Shown piece by piece: positions 1 to 8,073 of a stretch of 64,000 nt of DNA. The notes under the pieces are model-generated. The model was not told the origin of the DNA. It made no database searches and worked only from the letters and a program-made list of their open reading frames with translations. The stretch covers positions 1 through 64,000 of the forward strand of contig NZ_KB899155.1 in NCBI RefSeq assembly GCF_000378065.1. Reading direction: 5' to 3'. The number at the start of each line of letters is the position of its first letter. The stretch's first letter is position 1. The stretch comes from Porphyromonas gulae DSM 15663 (lineage in GTDB: Bacteria; Bacteroidota; Bacteroidia; Bacteroidales; Porphyromonadaceae). Position numbers and translations under genes: made by a program.

Positions 1-1
1 T

Positions 2-187
2 GTGGAAACGCAGATATGGACTGCCCTAACAACAATGTTGCTACTCTGTTGGCTAAAGCATACTGCTCGTTACAAATGGGGGCTGGCAAACCTTGTCGTG
101 TCGTTAAGGCTGAACACTTTTACCAAAATTGATCTTGAAAAGTGGCTTAACGAACCCTTCAAACCGCCTCCGGATGACAACAATTAG
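2..187 (+). CDS. C-terminal end of an IS4-family-like transposase (cut by window edge)
   Basis: The reading frame is open at the window edge and ends with a TAG stop. The visible 61 residues (IWTAL, a hydrophobic LLLCWL stretch, then KWGLANLVVSLRLN and KIDLEKWLNEPF) match the conserved tail of the Bacteroidota IS4-type transposases that carry an N-terminal DUF4372 domain. The catalytic DDE core would lie upstream of the window. The gene may be intact outside. It sits directly beside a second, unrelated transposase remnant, so this spot has received more than one insertion. The family call rests on motif memory only. Confidence 0.6.
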   Translation: METQIWTALTTMLLLCWLKHTARYKWGLANLVVSLRLNTFTKIDLEKWLNEPFKPPPDDNN

Positions 188-268
188 GGGAAAGGCGAGA
201 TTAAAATTCTTATTTTTTCGTTGGGCTGTATAACTCAACGGGTTACGCCTAACTCATAATTTATTTAG

Positions 269-625
269 GACAACATTGGGTCGATACACAAAGTTGTACG
301 CAAACGAAGGGATAAAAAGAGCGACAAAACGAGCGAAGAAGCGGCCTACTACATTTCGTCATTGACAGATCTTTCTTCATTGAAACAGGCTATTCGTGGA
401 CATTGGGCAATAGAGAACAAGTTGCATCACTGTTTGGATGTCTATTTCGGACACGATGCCTCGCACAAGAGAACGAGGAATGTGGCGCAGATTATGGATC
501 TCATTCAAAAGATCAATTTACTCATTATAGAGCGACTGAAGACGAATATGAAGTCTTCAATCCCTCGTATCCAAAAGAAATTGGCTCGAATGAAGCCACA
601 ACAACTAATCACAATACAGTTTTAA
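269..625 (+). pseudogene. ISAs1-family (H-repeat type) transposase, 3' remnant
   Basis: An open frame without a start codon at its left end encodes the C-terminal part of an ISAs1-type transposase: KVVRKRRDKK, EEAAYYISSL, then IRGHWAIENKLHHCLDV and FGHDASHKR, the family's GHW.IENKLHW.LDV.F.ED.S pattern. The glutamate of IENK is the last acidic residue of the DDE triad; the rest of the domain is missing. Left of about position 269 the sequence turns into the end region of the neighbouring IS, so the gene was probably truncated by that insertion. It cannot make an active enzyme. Confidence 0.75.
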
Positions 626-696
626 TGCGTCACCCCTGGCCAAAGCGTTACTGTTCTAACCAGTTCTGTACAAAAACAAAAAAGCAGGCAAAAAGA

Positions 697-726
697 TTGC
701 CCGTTTAGAAAATACCTTTATATTTG
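697..726 (+). promoter_or_regulatory. Bacteroidota-type promoter for tRNA-Ser
   Basis: TTG at 697-699 and TATATTTG at 719-726 are 19 bases apart, matching the Bacteroidota primary sigma factor consensus (TTTG near -33, TAnnTTTG near -7). The start of transcription would be near 733, about 30 bases before the tRNA. Confidence 0.7.
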
Positions 727-764
727 CACCGCAATTGAGAGATACGTCATTTATTTCTTGATTA

Positions 765-849
765 GGAGAGATGGTAGAGTGGTCGATTACAGCGGTCTTG
801 AAAACCGCCGTACCGAGAGGTACCGGGGGTTCGAATCCCTCTCTCTCCG
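765..849 (+). tRNA. tRNA-Ser (anticodon UGA)
   Basis: An 85-base class II tRNA. The acceptor stem GGAGAGA (765-771) pairs with TCTCTCC (842-848), followed by discriminator G849. The anticodon loop reads CTTGAAA, giving UGA; a long variable arm (CCGTACCGAGAGGTACCGG region) and the T-loop GGTTCGAATCC are present. CCA is not encoded. The 3' end of the gene is the integration site of the conjugative element that follows, and the gene stays complete because the element restores its last bases. Confidence 0.97.
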
Positions 850-850
850 C
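838..850 (+). other. attL: left attachment core inside the tRNA-Ser 3' end
   Basis: The 13-base string CCTCTCTCTCCGC covers the acceptor strand of tRNA-Ser plus one base and recurs exactly, in the same orientation, at 52348-52360. Sequence left and right of the two copies differs, as expected for attL and attR of a tRNA-targeting element. Confidence 0.85.
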
Positions 851-985
851 TTGAGGTACTCTGAACAAGAGTTCAGAAAACACCAACAAAATCAGTAAGT
901 ATCGTAACTTCAATGAGTTACGATACTTTTCTTTTATACCTACACATCTTCTCAGAGTACGTACAGAGGTCGCAAATACTCCCAA

Positions 986-1200
986 AATACTCTCAAATGG
1001 CTACAATCTGGCTACACTTTTTCGAGCCGATTGAAAATTGTAGCCAAGAGTACGTAGGGAGTTCGTTTAGAGCACTCATACATTGCTGTTATTCAAAGTA
1101 TTATGTAGAACTTTGTAGCGTGGTTACAGAGGTTTAGTTTTCACGTTTTGGCTACAATTTATGGTCACCGTGGCTACAATTTTTCTCGCCTTGGCTACAA
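986..1200. repeat. Left-end integrase/excisionase arm-site cluster (GGCTACAA repeats)
   Basis: The 363-base gap between the tRNA and the integrase has no supported gene. It holds GGCTACAA at 999-1006, GGCTACAC at 1010-1017, the reverse form TTGTAGCC at 1038-1045, and GGCTACAA again at 1150-1157, 1172-1179 and 1193-1200, the last three spaced 21-22 bases. A 30-base block at 986-1015 matches 52255-52284 at 26 of 30 positions, and 1032-1050 matches 52122-52140 exactly. Paired clusters at both ends fit arm-type binding sites of an IntDOT-like recombinase. Confidence 0.7.
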
Positions 1201-1213
1201 CTCTTAAAAACAG

Positions 1214-2443
1214 ATGTGTATGAAGTCTATTTTTAGAACAGCCTTCTATCTTAGAAGCAACTATGTCAACAAGGATGGCAAGACTCCTGTGATGTTGAGA
1301 ATTTACCTCAACAACGAGCGTCTATCCCTTGGATCTACGGGCATCGCTGTCGTGCAAACACAGTGGGACTGTGTAAACGAGAAAATAAAGGGACGTACTA
1401 CCGAAGCCCTCAGTATTAACTTGGAGCTGGACAATATCCGCAATGGCTTGCAAAACATTTATCGCAAACTGGAGGATAGCGACGACTTATGCTTGGAGCG
1501 TATCAAAACCGAATTCTTAGGGAAGAAAGTTGACATTGACACGATAATGCAACTTTTCGATAAGCACAACGCAGACATCGCACAGCAAGTCGGACTATCT
1601 ATCGCTCCTGCCACACTCCAGAAGTATAATGTATGTAAGCGTCGCTTTGCTGAGTTCTTACAGCAGAACTACAAACGCTCCGACCTCAAACTATCAGAAT
1701 TGACCTTTACGGTCATTCGTGAGTTTAACATCTATCTGCGTACCATTGTTGGGCAAAATCCCAACACGGCGACAAAGACTATGAAAACATTCAAGACGAT
1801 TGTTATCCTTGGGGGTAAGATGGGTGTTATTCATCATGATCCCTTCCTCAATCATCGCTTCCACTTGGAACCTGTCAATCGAGGTTTCTTGACCGATGAG
1901 GAGATTCTCAAAATAGCGAACAAGCAACTCGAACTACAACGTCTCGAACTCGTTCGGGATATTTTTATCTTCTCCTGCTTCACAGGGCTGGCTTATATTG
2001 ATGTGGCCAACCTCACGCCCGACCACATCGTCACTATAGGCGACAAGCAGTGGATTATGACGCAGCGTCAGAAGACTAGTGTTTCGACCAATGTTCTCCT
2101 CCTGGACATACCTAAAAGTATCATCGCCAAATATGGCGACCAAACTTATCGAGAGGGGAAACTCTTCCCGATGCTCTCTAACCAGAAGACCAATGCCTAC
2201 CTCAAAGAGATTGCCGACATCTGTGGAATCAAGAAGAATCTGACCTTCCACTTAGCTCGCCACACCTTTGCAACGATGTCGCTCTCTAAAGGTGTACCTA
2301 TCGAAAGCGTATCGAAGATGCTAGGGCATACCAACATAAAGACCACGCAAATCTATGCCCGTATCACTAACAAAAAAATAGAGCATGATATGGAGCAACT
2401 CGCTGAAAAACTTGATAAATTCAATACCGCCATGGGCATCTAA
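1214..2443 (+). CDS. int: Tyrosine recombinase (integrase) of the conjugative element, IntDOT-like
   Basis: This 409-residue integrase should integrate and excise the element at tRNA-Ser. Residues about 1-100 form the arm-binding domain, about 110-210 the SAM-like core-binding domain, and the rest the catalytic domain. Catalytic residues H346, R349 (HLARHTF), H372 (LGHT) and Y381 (IYARI) are present. The position of the first catalytic Arg (usual TGLR) is occupied by Ala260 in TGLAYIDV, as in the CTnDOT integrase, where a Ser stands there and another Arg substitutes. A second start at 1220 is equally plausible. Repeats just upstream are probable binding sites. Confidence 0.93.
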   Translation: MCMKSIFRTAFYLRSNYVNKDGKTPVMLRIYLNNERLSLGSTGIAVVQTQWDCVNEKIKGRTTEALSINLELDNIRNGLQNIYRKLEDSDDLCLERIKTEFLGKKVDIDTIMQLFDKHNADIAQQVGLSIAPATLQKYNVCKRRFAEFLQQNYKRSDLKLSELTFTVIREFNIYLRTIVGQNPNTATKTMKTFKTIVILGGKMGVIHHDPFLNHRFHLEPVNRGFLTDEEILKIANKQLELQRLELVRDIFIFSCFTGLAYIDVANLTPDHIVTIGDKQWIMTQRQKTSVSTNVLLLDIPKSIIAKYGDQTYREGKLFPMLSNQKTNAYLKEIADICGIKKNLTFHLARHTFATMSLSKGVPIESVSKMLGHTNIKTTQIYARITNKKIEHDMEQLAEKLDKFNTAMGI

Positions 2444-2478
2444 CAAAGACTTGTTTCATCTAAAACTAAAATAATATT

Positions 2479-2949
2479 ATGAGTCAGACTAAGAAGGAGC
2501 TTTCTTACTTCCGCCTGAAGTTGGAAACTTACCTCAATGATTATCACCCCGAGTTAATGGCAGACGCAGCCTTTATTTCAGCTCGTGTCGATGCAGCACT
2601 CACCGCTTACTGCGATGCCATATCGCAGGGCTTCTCCCACCTCGAAGCCGAGGCGATTTCGAGCGAAGTTCTCTACCAAGGTCTTCACTTCTCTAAGCAC
2701 AATACCCTTGTGTCTATTTTAGAGAATGAGTTCAGCGAAGAATTGCCCGAACCACTACCAGAAAAGCTTGCTCCCATTCTACTTGGTAACCAATTCATTC
2801 AAGCAGTCTTCGCGAAGTATGACCTCACAGACGACTTTGACGGAAGCACTGAGTACGAGGCTCTCTACACCGAACTCACAGGAATGATTGTTCAGCTTAT
2901 CGAGAATGACAACTTGCCTACAATGGAGAAAGCTGAATCATCGAAGTAA
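2479..2949 (+). CDS. DUF1896 family protein
   Basis: A 156-residue, acidic, helical protein without signal peptide or membrane segment. The pattern YLNDYHPEL, AEAISSEVLYQGLHFSKHNTL and FAKYDLTDDF...YEALYTELT matches the DUF1896 family, which is found almost only in Bacteroidota conjugative elements; its function is unknown. It follows the integrase by 35 bases in the same direction, so it is probably co-transcribed with it. A role in control of excision is possible but not shown by the sequence. Confidence 0.75.
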   Translation: MSQTKKELSYFRLKLETYLNDYHPELMADAAFISARVDAALTAYCDAISQGFSHLEAEAISSEVLYQGLHFSKHNTLVSILENEFSEELPEPLPEKLAPILLGNQFIQAVFAKYDLTDDFDGSTEYEALYTELTGMIVQLIENDNLPTMEKAESSK

Positions 2950-3071
2950 CTTTATCCTACCGGGAGCATTGGAGCATCAAGAGCCAAGATATACACTCCG
3001 CCCCACACACCAAGAGGCAAGCCCTTGTCTTTGTGTTTCGGGGCATCTTGTGGAGCTCTTGAAACTCTAAA

Positions 3072-3419
3072 ATGCTCCCGAATATGAATACTCAACTAAT
3101 GAATCACGATGTTCACAGTCCTATTTTCATTAGGGCTAAGACTACCAACGATAAGCCTAAGGCAGAGCCAACGAAGAATTCTCGCTCTATCGACTGGAGA
3201 CGTATCATTGAACTAGTGCTCCTACTCTCAGTTGTTGCCTGTGCAATTTACTTCATCTCGAAGCTCGTTACGCCTCAAGTCGTAACCGTCATCGGCATTT
3301 TCGTGGGTTTCTTGGTGCTACGCTTCATTGTACGTACGATACTAAGAGTTACACTTACGCTGCTTAGCATCCTCTTTTGGTTGGCTGTTTTAGCAGCAAT
3401 TTTACTCTTCGTCTTCTAG
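3072..3419 (+). CDS. Small membrane protein of unknown function
   Basis: The encoded 115 residues have a polar N-terminal half (about 1-50) and two or three hydrophobic helices at about 51-66, 70-87 and 92-115, the last ending exactly at the C-terminus. No signal peptide or known domain is recognised. Translation could also begin at the ATG at 3084 (MNTQLMN), which I find as likely. A strong terminator follows 27 bases after the stop, so this gene ends the integrase-side transcription unit. The type of protein is common in such elements, but no role can be assigned. Confidence 0.6.
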   Translation: MLPNMNTQLMNHDVHSPIFIRAKTTNDKPKAEPTKNSRSIDWRRIIELVLLLSVVACAIYFISKLVTPQVVTVIGIFVGFLVLRFIVRTILRVTLTLLSILFWLAVLAAILLFVF

Positions 3420-3446
3420 AGTAGACGATTGACAATAACCTTTCTG

Positions 3447-3480
3447 GGTGACTATCTCTTCGGGGGGTAGTCACCTTTTT
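3447..3480 (+). terminator. Intrinsic terminator after the integrase-side genes
   Basis: GGTGACTATC (3447-3456) pairs with GGTAGTCACC (3466-3475), a 10-bp stem with one G-T pair and an 8-9 base loop, followed by a run of Ts. Confidence 0.8.
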
Positions 3481-3848
3481 TGTTTTCGGGCTTGTCGGCT
3501 TTGCACTTCTGTTTCTTTTACCATTCGCTGATTTTATCTTCGTTTGTCCGCTTCGGCAGAACTCGAACAAGTTCGCTTCTGCTCTCAGCTATCCAGAACG
3601 TTCCACCCTATGCGTGGCAGATGGATGCTGTTTCTTTTTCTTCGCAAAGGTAGTATGGGGCTTATGCTACCTCAAGGTCAAGCCTATGGTTGGTCTGGAA
3701 AATCTCCACACTTGCGCTTCGCGGTGCTTCTCTTCAGGTCGTATTTTCCGTCCAAACCTTGTATTAGCTTTCACCCCACTACCTCTGTTTTGCTCGAAAA
3801 AAGGAATCAGCATACTCCGATCTTTGGACGCATAAAAAAAATGTCACT
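3481..3848 (+). other. Non-coding spacer, possible leader RNA of the PcfK/PcfJ block
   Basis: About 370 bases lie between a strong terminator and the next supported gene. Short frames exist in it but have poor composition (many Phe, Leu, Ser and Arg) and no recognisable domain. I recall very similar DNA upstream of this gene block in many Bacteroides elements, often annotated as spurious small proteins; conservation at the DNA level would suggest an untranslated leader or regulatory RNA. No clear long stem was found by eye. Confidence 0.4.
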
Positions 3849-4280
3849 ATGGATAAGCAGAAAATAAATACAACATCTTCGATGGGCAGAAAAGGATATA
3901 GCACCTCCTCTCATTACCGCATAAGTTCGGGGATTGGGGAGCGTGAGCGTGCAGTGGCGACTAAGTTCGTGCAGTGGGAGGTACAACCTTTGGAAACCCT
4001 CCGTGAGTGTAAAGCTTACCTCTTGCGTGAAAAACTCAATCGTGGCGAAGCGATAAGCCGTGAGGAAAAGGATTGGCTATGTGAAGCCGTGAATAGCAAT
4101 ACTTACTTCCGTACCGCCATCCCCGTGATGGGCTACCGATTTGACTTCTTTGATGTGCTGAAAAAATACTTGGTCAATCAATACGGACAATGGGCTGAGT
4201 ACTATGCCCCCGACCGCACCAGCCTACGCAAACACCTATGTGGGCACATCAATCAGATAGTAGAAATCCCTAAACATTAA
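3849..4280 (+). CDS. Conserved conjugative-element protein, unknown function
   Basis: A 143-residue soluble protein. The first 30 residues are Ser/Gly-rich and probably flexible (TSSMGRKGYSTSSHYRISSG); the rest is mixed helical with REEKDWLCEAV, IPVMGYRFDFFDVL and YGQWAEYYAPDRTSLR. No catalytic motif is evident. It starts a run of four plus-strand genes ending with pcfJ, with spacers of 4-21 bases, so it is likely part of that operon. Proteins of this type accompany pcfK and pcfJ in Bacteroidota elements; their role is unknown. Confidence 0.7.
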   Translation: MDKQKINTTSSMGRKGYSTSSHYRISSGIGERERAVATKFVQWEVQPLETLRECKAYLLREKLNRGEAISREEKDWLCEAVNSNTYFRTAIPVMGYRFDFFDVLKKYLVNQYGQWAEYYAPDRTSLRKHLCGHINQIVEIPKH

Positions 4281-4287
4281 GACGATT

Positions 4288-4587
4288 ATGGCAAATATAT
4301 GCACCAACCTATTCTACGCATCAAGCGAGAAGGCAGAAACGATAGACGCAATTAGGGCATTTATAGAGGAACACTTCCCCGATGATTGGCATGAGCAAAG
4401 CGATGACTTCCAGATTGAAGCCGAGCTATACAGCCGTTGGGACTTCCCTAAAAGCCTATTTGAGGACTTGGGCAAGAGCCTAAGTCAAGATGGCACTCTC
4501 TATATGCGTTGCCTCTCCCACGAGCTATGTAACGAATATGCCTGCCTCTCTGTCTATCGAAATGGAGAATGGACAATCGGGAAATAA
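4288..4587 (+). CDS. Small acidic conjugative-element protein, unknown function
   Basis: The 99-residue product is acidic and aromatic-rich (FIEEHFPDDWHEQSDDFQIEA, WDFPKSLF, YACLSVYRNGEWTIG). It has no signal peptide, membrane segment or known motif. It lies seven bases after the previous gene and 21 before pcfK, in the same direction, which supports a shared transcript. Function not recognised. Confidence 0.65.
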   Translation: MANICTNLFYASSEKAETIDAIRAFIEEHFPDDWHEQSDDFQIEAELYSRWDFPKSLFEDLGKSLSQDGTLYMRCLSHELCNEYACLSVYRNGEWTIGK

Positions 4588-4608
4588 AGCACCAAAGAGA
4601 GCAAGACA

Positions 4609-5031
4609 ATGAAAGGAACAGAACAATTCACACGCACCATAGCCGAGTATCTTAATCAAAGAGCAATGACAGACCCCCTATTTGCTCCTAACTTGGCGAA
4701 GCCCGGCAAGAACATCGAGGACTGCATCACCTATATCTTACAGCAGGTGCGACAGAGCGGGTGCAATGGCTTTGAGGACGATGAAATCTACGCTATGGCG
4801 GTACACTACTATGATGAAGACGATTTAGAAGTGGGTAGCCGTGTAGCCTGCAATGTGGTAGTCAATCACACCATAGTCCTCACCGAAGAAGAGAAAGCCG
4901 AAGCACGCAAGCAGGCGATACAGCAGTATCAAACCGAAGAGCTACGCAAGTTACAAGAGCCGAAGCGAGTGAAAGCCAAGGTAAGCATCAACAGCGACCC
5001 AATACCCCAACCCTCTCTATTTGATTTATAA
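4609..5031 (+). CDS. PcfK-like protein
   Basis: A 140-residue protein of the PcfK-like family, named after a gene of the enterococcal pCF10 conjugation region and widespread in Bacteroidota elements. Visible family features are the N-terminal helix FTRTIAEYLNQRA, the IEDCITYILQQVRQSGCNGFEDDEIYAMAVHYYDEDD-like centre, and a charged C-terminal helix ending in PQPSLFDL. The next gene, pcfJ-like, begins five bases after its stop; the pair is nearly always adjacent. The biochemical role is not known. Confidence 0.8.
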   Translation: MKGTEQFTRTIAEYLNQRAMTDPLFAPNLAKPGKNIEDCITYILQQVRQSGCNGFEDDEIYAMAVHYYDEDDLEVGSRVACNVVVNHTIVLTEEEKAEARKQAIQQYQTEELRKLQEPKRVKAKVSINSDPIPQPSLFDL

Positions 5032-5035
5032 GCCT

Positions 5036-6301
5036 ATGAAACCACGAAATAAATTTGAGCAAGCCGTCTTGGCTCAGAGTAAGCACCTCCACCCGATAAC
5101 CAAAATACAAAAGCAATGGGCATTCCGTGAATGTATCGACCACTTTGCCTACCGCCTACCCAAAGGGAAAACCACTTGTATGGATTGTGGGCATTCGTGG
5201 CAGATGAACGAAACGACAGAGCATTGCACCTGCCCCCAGTGTGGGGCAGGCTTGCAGGTCAAAGAAACCTATCAAAGAAAATTGCAACAGAAGCAGTACT
5301 TTACAATCCTAACGACATCGGGAGAGTATCAAGTCTTGCGTATGTGTCTACTTATTGTGGGTATGGAGAAGGGCTACCGAGCCGTGTCCTCCATTATAGA
5401 GATTGGGCAGTATTGGTGGAGCGAGAGTGGACGACAGACGATTGTCGCCGTACAGAGAATTATGGGGCATTATGTGGATAGCTTTGCCTACTATTCGCCT
5501 ATGGCTATTCGTAACGAGAATGAAGCCTATCGCTTTATCGCCCATTGCCCCCTATATCCCAAGGTCAAGGCAATAGACACTCTTCGCAGGAATGGCTTTG
5601 CAGGCGAGTGCCACGACATCGCCCCCTCTGTGCTTATCCCTGCCCTACTCACAGATAGCCGAGCCGAAACACTTATGAAGGCAGGACGCATCGAGCATCT
5701 ACGATACTTCCTCAGCCGAGCAAGGAAGATAGACGAGTATTGGCAAGCCTACAAAATAACACTGCGTAGGGAGTACGACATCACAGACATAGCCCTTTGG
5801 TGCGACTATGTGGATATGCTCAAGAGGTTGGGCAAGGATATATACAACGCTCACTTTATTTGTCCTGATAGCTTACAAGAAGCCCACGACAGAGTGCAGC
5901 GAAAGTTGCAGACACAACTAGAGCGGAAAGTCGAAGCACGAAAGCGACAAAAGGCATTGGAGAATGAGGCGCGTTTTCAAGCCCTCAAAGCTCCATTCTT
6001 TGGCATCGCCTTCACAGACGGCACGATTGAGGTACGTGTGTTGGAGAGTGTGCAGGAGTATATGGAGGAAGGGCAAGTCTTGCACCATTGCGTGTTCGAT
6101 AATGCCTACTACCTCAAAGAGAACTCACTTATCCTTTCAGCTTGTATAAATGGCAAACGGATAGAAACGGTAGAGGTATCGCTTGAAACAATGAAAGTCA
6201 TTCAATGCCGTGGCTTGCTGAACAAGAACACCGAATATCACGACCGCATCATTGACCTTGTACACCAAAACATCAAGCAGATACAAAGCTGTGTAGCTTA
6301 A
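5036..6301 (+). CDS. PcfJ-like protein with N-terminal zinc ribbon
   Basis: A 421-residue PcfJ-family protein. A CxxC...CxxC zinc ribbon is seen near residues 44-73 (CMDCGHSW, then CPQCGAGL). The C-terminal part has the conserved VLHHCVFDNAYY and ILSACINGKRIETVEVSLE segment typical of PcfJ. I chose the ATG at 5036 over an upstream TTG because it follows the pcfK stop by only four bases. It closes the plus-strand block; a terminator lies 23 bases downstream. A role in conjugation or element maintenance is assumed from association only. Confidence 0.85.
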   Translation: MKPRNKFEQAVLAQSKHLHPITKIQKQWAFRECIDHFAYRLPKGKTTCMDCGHSWQMNETTEHCTCPQCGAGLQVKETYQRKLQQKQYFTILTTSGEYQVLRMCLLIVGMEKGYRAVSSIIEIGQYWWSESGRQTIVAVQRIMGHYVDSFAYYSPMAIRNENEAYRFIAHCPLYPKVKAIDTLRRNGFAGECHDIAPSVLIPALLTDSRAETLMKAGRIEHLRYFLSRARKIDEYWQAYKITLRREYDITDIALWCDYVDMLKRLGKDIYNAHFICPDSLQEAHDRVQRKLQTQLERKVEARKRQKALENEARFQALKAPFFGIAFTDGTIEVRVLESVQEYMEEGQVLHHCVFDNAYYLKENSLILSACINGKRIETVEVSLETMKVIQCRGLLNKNTEYHDRIIDLVHQNIKQIQSCVA

Positions 6302-6323
6302 GCCATAGCCTATAAAACAAAAA

Positions 6324-6362
6324 TCCCGAAGCGATTTGCTTAATCACTTCGGGACTTCTTTT
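6324..6362 (+). terminator. Intrinsic terminator after pcfJ
   Basis: TCCCGAAGCGATT (6324-6336) pairs with AATCACTTCGGGA (6342-6354) with one mismatch, followed by CTTCTTTTCTTTG. Confidence 0.8.
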
Positions 6363-6425
6363 CTTTGTCTTTGAGCCGAGCAGGCGACCAAAGTAAAGAA
6401 GCAAAAGAAAGTCTCAGATGAATTG

Positions 6426-6857
6426 CTACGGTAGTAGATTCATCAATTGAGTCATAACTTCTTCAGCGGAGAAAAGATTATCTTTTCTACAATCGGTTAC
6501 TGACTTCTCTTTATCAATATACCGACTCTGATAGCCATTAATTGCTTTCTGAATGTTTCCCTTAGTTGGCCCCTCTGTACAAGCACAAATAACGATATCA
6601 GCTCCCTTGCGTTTGAGATCTTCTAAGTATTTCTTTACTGACGTTCCTCCCCTATGGCTTCGAGCATAGTCCCCTTGAGATACAATACCAATCTTTTTAT
6701 TGTTAAACTCTAATAAATCAAGGAAGTCATTGTTACCTAAGTCTTGATATATTCCCGCCACTTGTCGAAACCCTTTTTTCAACATCTTCTTATGGACTAT
6801 CTTCAGAGTCTCTGTTTTGCCACAATTAGGCTCACCTCTTAAAGCAATTACGTTCAT
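6426..6857 (-). CDS. Small P-loop NTPase of unknown function
   Basis: A 143-residue protein with Walker A motif RGEPNCGKTETL at residues 7-18, a possible Walker B strand at ADIVICACTEG (about 86-96), and a GIVSQGDYARSHRGG segment between them. It resembles stand-alone nucleotide-binding domains with no attached effector. It is more AT-rich than the tra genes around it and is 170 bases downstream of traQ on the same strand, facing the end of pcfJ. It may be a small cargo gene at the end of the tra operon. No function is recognised. Confidence 0.65.
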   Translation of the reverse strand: MNVIALRGEPNCGKTETLKIVHKKMLKKGFRQVAGIYQDLGNNDFLDLLEFNNKKIGIVSQGDYARSHRGGTSVKKYLEDLKRKGADIVICACTEGPTKGNIQKAINGYQSRYIDKEKSVTDCRKDNLFSAEEVMTQLMNLLP

Positions 6858-7028
6858 TGTGTAAATATATTGTTATATTAATCTATATGTTGCAAATTTA
6901 CAAAATTACCTCGTCAGGAAAAAGTCTTATTTCGGTACTTAACCAATGAAAAGATGCCGGTATCTATCCTTTCGGAGTGACACCTGAATTAAACTTAATC
7001 TCCAAAGCCCATATAGTTGTACATCTAT

Positions 7029-7481
7029 CTAAGAATGCCTTAAGCTTTTTTTCTTCTCTGTCTTATTATTGAAAGTAAAGGTCAACTGTTGTACTTTGCC
7101 GAAGTTGTCTTCGATATACACATCTATCGTTTGACGGTCTGCAGACTGCGAAGTGTAGTACAAGCGAAACTCTTCCCTCGTCAAAGGGTAGCTGTCGTTG
7201 GGCTTGAATACCCAACCATCGTCCATTCTTAGGATGCCCTTGCCCTCGGGCTGGAAGTAACGGAGGGTGTACCTTGTGTCGGCAAAGTTGCCTGCTCTTT
7301 TGAGCGAGCAACGGATTTCAGCTGTTTCGCCTTTCTTGATCTCTTTTTGAACGGGCATCGTCTGTAAAGCAAAGTCGTAAGACTGCTGCACATCCAGCTC
7401 CCGATTACAAGCAGGTAGACAAAACCCAGCGAAAGTGAGTACCCCCACGACCCACAGCGTATTGAATATTTTCTTTTTCAT
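7029..7481 (-). CDS. traQ: Conjugal transfer protein TraQ (DUF3872), lipoprotein
   Basis: A 150-residue secreted protein. The N-terminus has a positively charged start, a hydrophobic stretch and a lipobox-like LPAC at about residues 22-25, so it is probably an outer or inner membrane lipoprotein. The rest, with an immunoglobulin-like beta pattern (EIKKGETAEIRCSLKR, TRYTLRYFQPEGKG), matches DUF3872, the TraQ family of CTnDOT-type transposons. It follows traO by 14 bases and is the last recognisable tra gene of the minus-strand operon. Confidence 0.85.
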   Translation of the reverse strand: MKKKIFNTLWVVGVLTFAGFCLPACNRELDVQQSYDFALQTMPVQKEIKKGETAEIRCSLKRAGNFADTRYTLRYFQPEGKGILRMDDGWVFKPNDSYPLTREEFRLYYTSQSADRQTIDVYIEDNFGKVQQLTFTFNNKTEKKKSLRHS

Positions 7482-7495
7482 TGTTCTCTTGTTGC

Positions 7496-8068
7496 TTAAA
7501 GGTTAAACTTAATACCTGCCGATATTGCAGGACGAAAACGATGCACATCCGAGCCGAGGAGCAGTCGCCCCTGAGCCTTGAGGACGAGAAGCAGCCTATC
7601 CGAGAGGAAGCACTCAATGCTACTATGCACCGCACCGCCATAGACGAAGCGGGAGCGGTCAAGCAGGGTTGCCCCATCGGGGAGCAAAGATTTCTCTTCA
7701 CCCAGTTCCTCATAGCCTCCGAGGGCAGAGATGCCGAGGTAGGTAAATATGTTTTTGCCTCTATCCGAGAGGATAGGTTGCATATAGCCTACTTGCAAGA
7801 GCATATCACGCATAGGCACTTGATAAGTGCGATACGGCAGGCTCTGCTCCTCGTATTCTGCTGAGAGGAAGGCATAATTCTCTCGTTTGAGGTATTTTGT
7901 CAGCGAAACACCCACACCAAACTGTCCTTTTGTAAAGAGCTTCTCGCCCTTAATCACTGGCACAGACGCTACTACCTCAATCCCCTTTTGCTTCGGGATA
8001 AGTCGCTGTGCGTTTGCGGAGATGAATCCGCAGACAGCACAAGCGAGGAGTAAACAAAACTTCTTCAT
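7496..8068 (-). CDS. traO: Conjugal transfer protein TraO
   Basis: The product (190 residues) starts with a signal peptide, MKKFCLLLACAVCGFISANA, and continues as a beta-rich outer-membrane-like domain (GVGVSLTKYLKRENYAFLSAEYEEQ, AGIKFNL at the C-terminus with a terminal hydrophobic pattern). This matches TraO of Bacteroidetes conjugative transposons, a probable outer-membrane part of the transfer channel. An in-frame ATG 12 bases upstream overlaps the traN stop; I chose the later start because it begins the signal peptide directly. Confidence 0.85.
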   Translation of the reverse strand: MKKFCLLLACAVCGFISANAQRLIPKQKGIEVVASVPVIKGEKLFTKGQFGVGVSLTKYLKRENYAFLSAEYEEQSLPYRTYQVPMRDMLLQVGYMQPILSDRGKNIFTYLGISALGGYEELGEEKSLLPDGATLLDRSRFVYGGAVHSSIECFLSDRLLLVLKAQGRLLLGSDVHRFRPAISAGIKFNL

Positions 8069-8073
8069 AGGGC

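Noticed and set aside
656..985. Minus-strand frame across the tRNA-Ser gene
   Set aside because: It runs through a clear tRNA and the att site; only a chance frame.
3544..3867. Possible small proteins in the spacer before the PcfK/PcfJ block
   Set aside because: Overlapping frames of poor composition with no family; one runs into the next gene. More likely non-coding conserved DNA.
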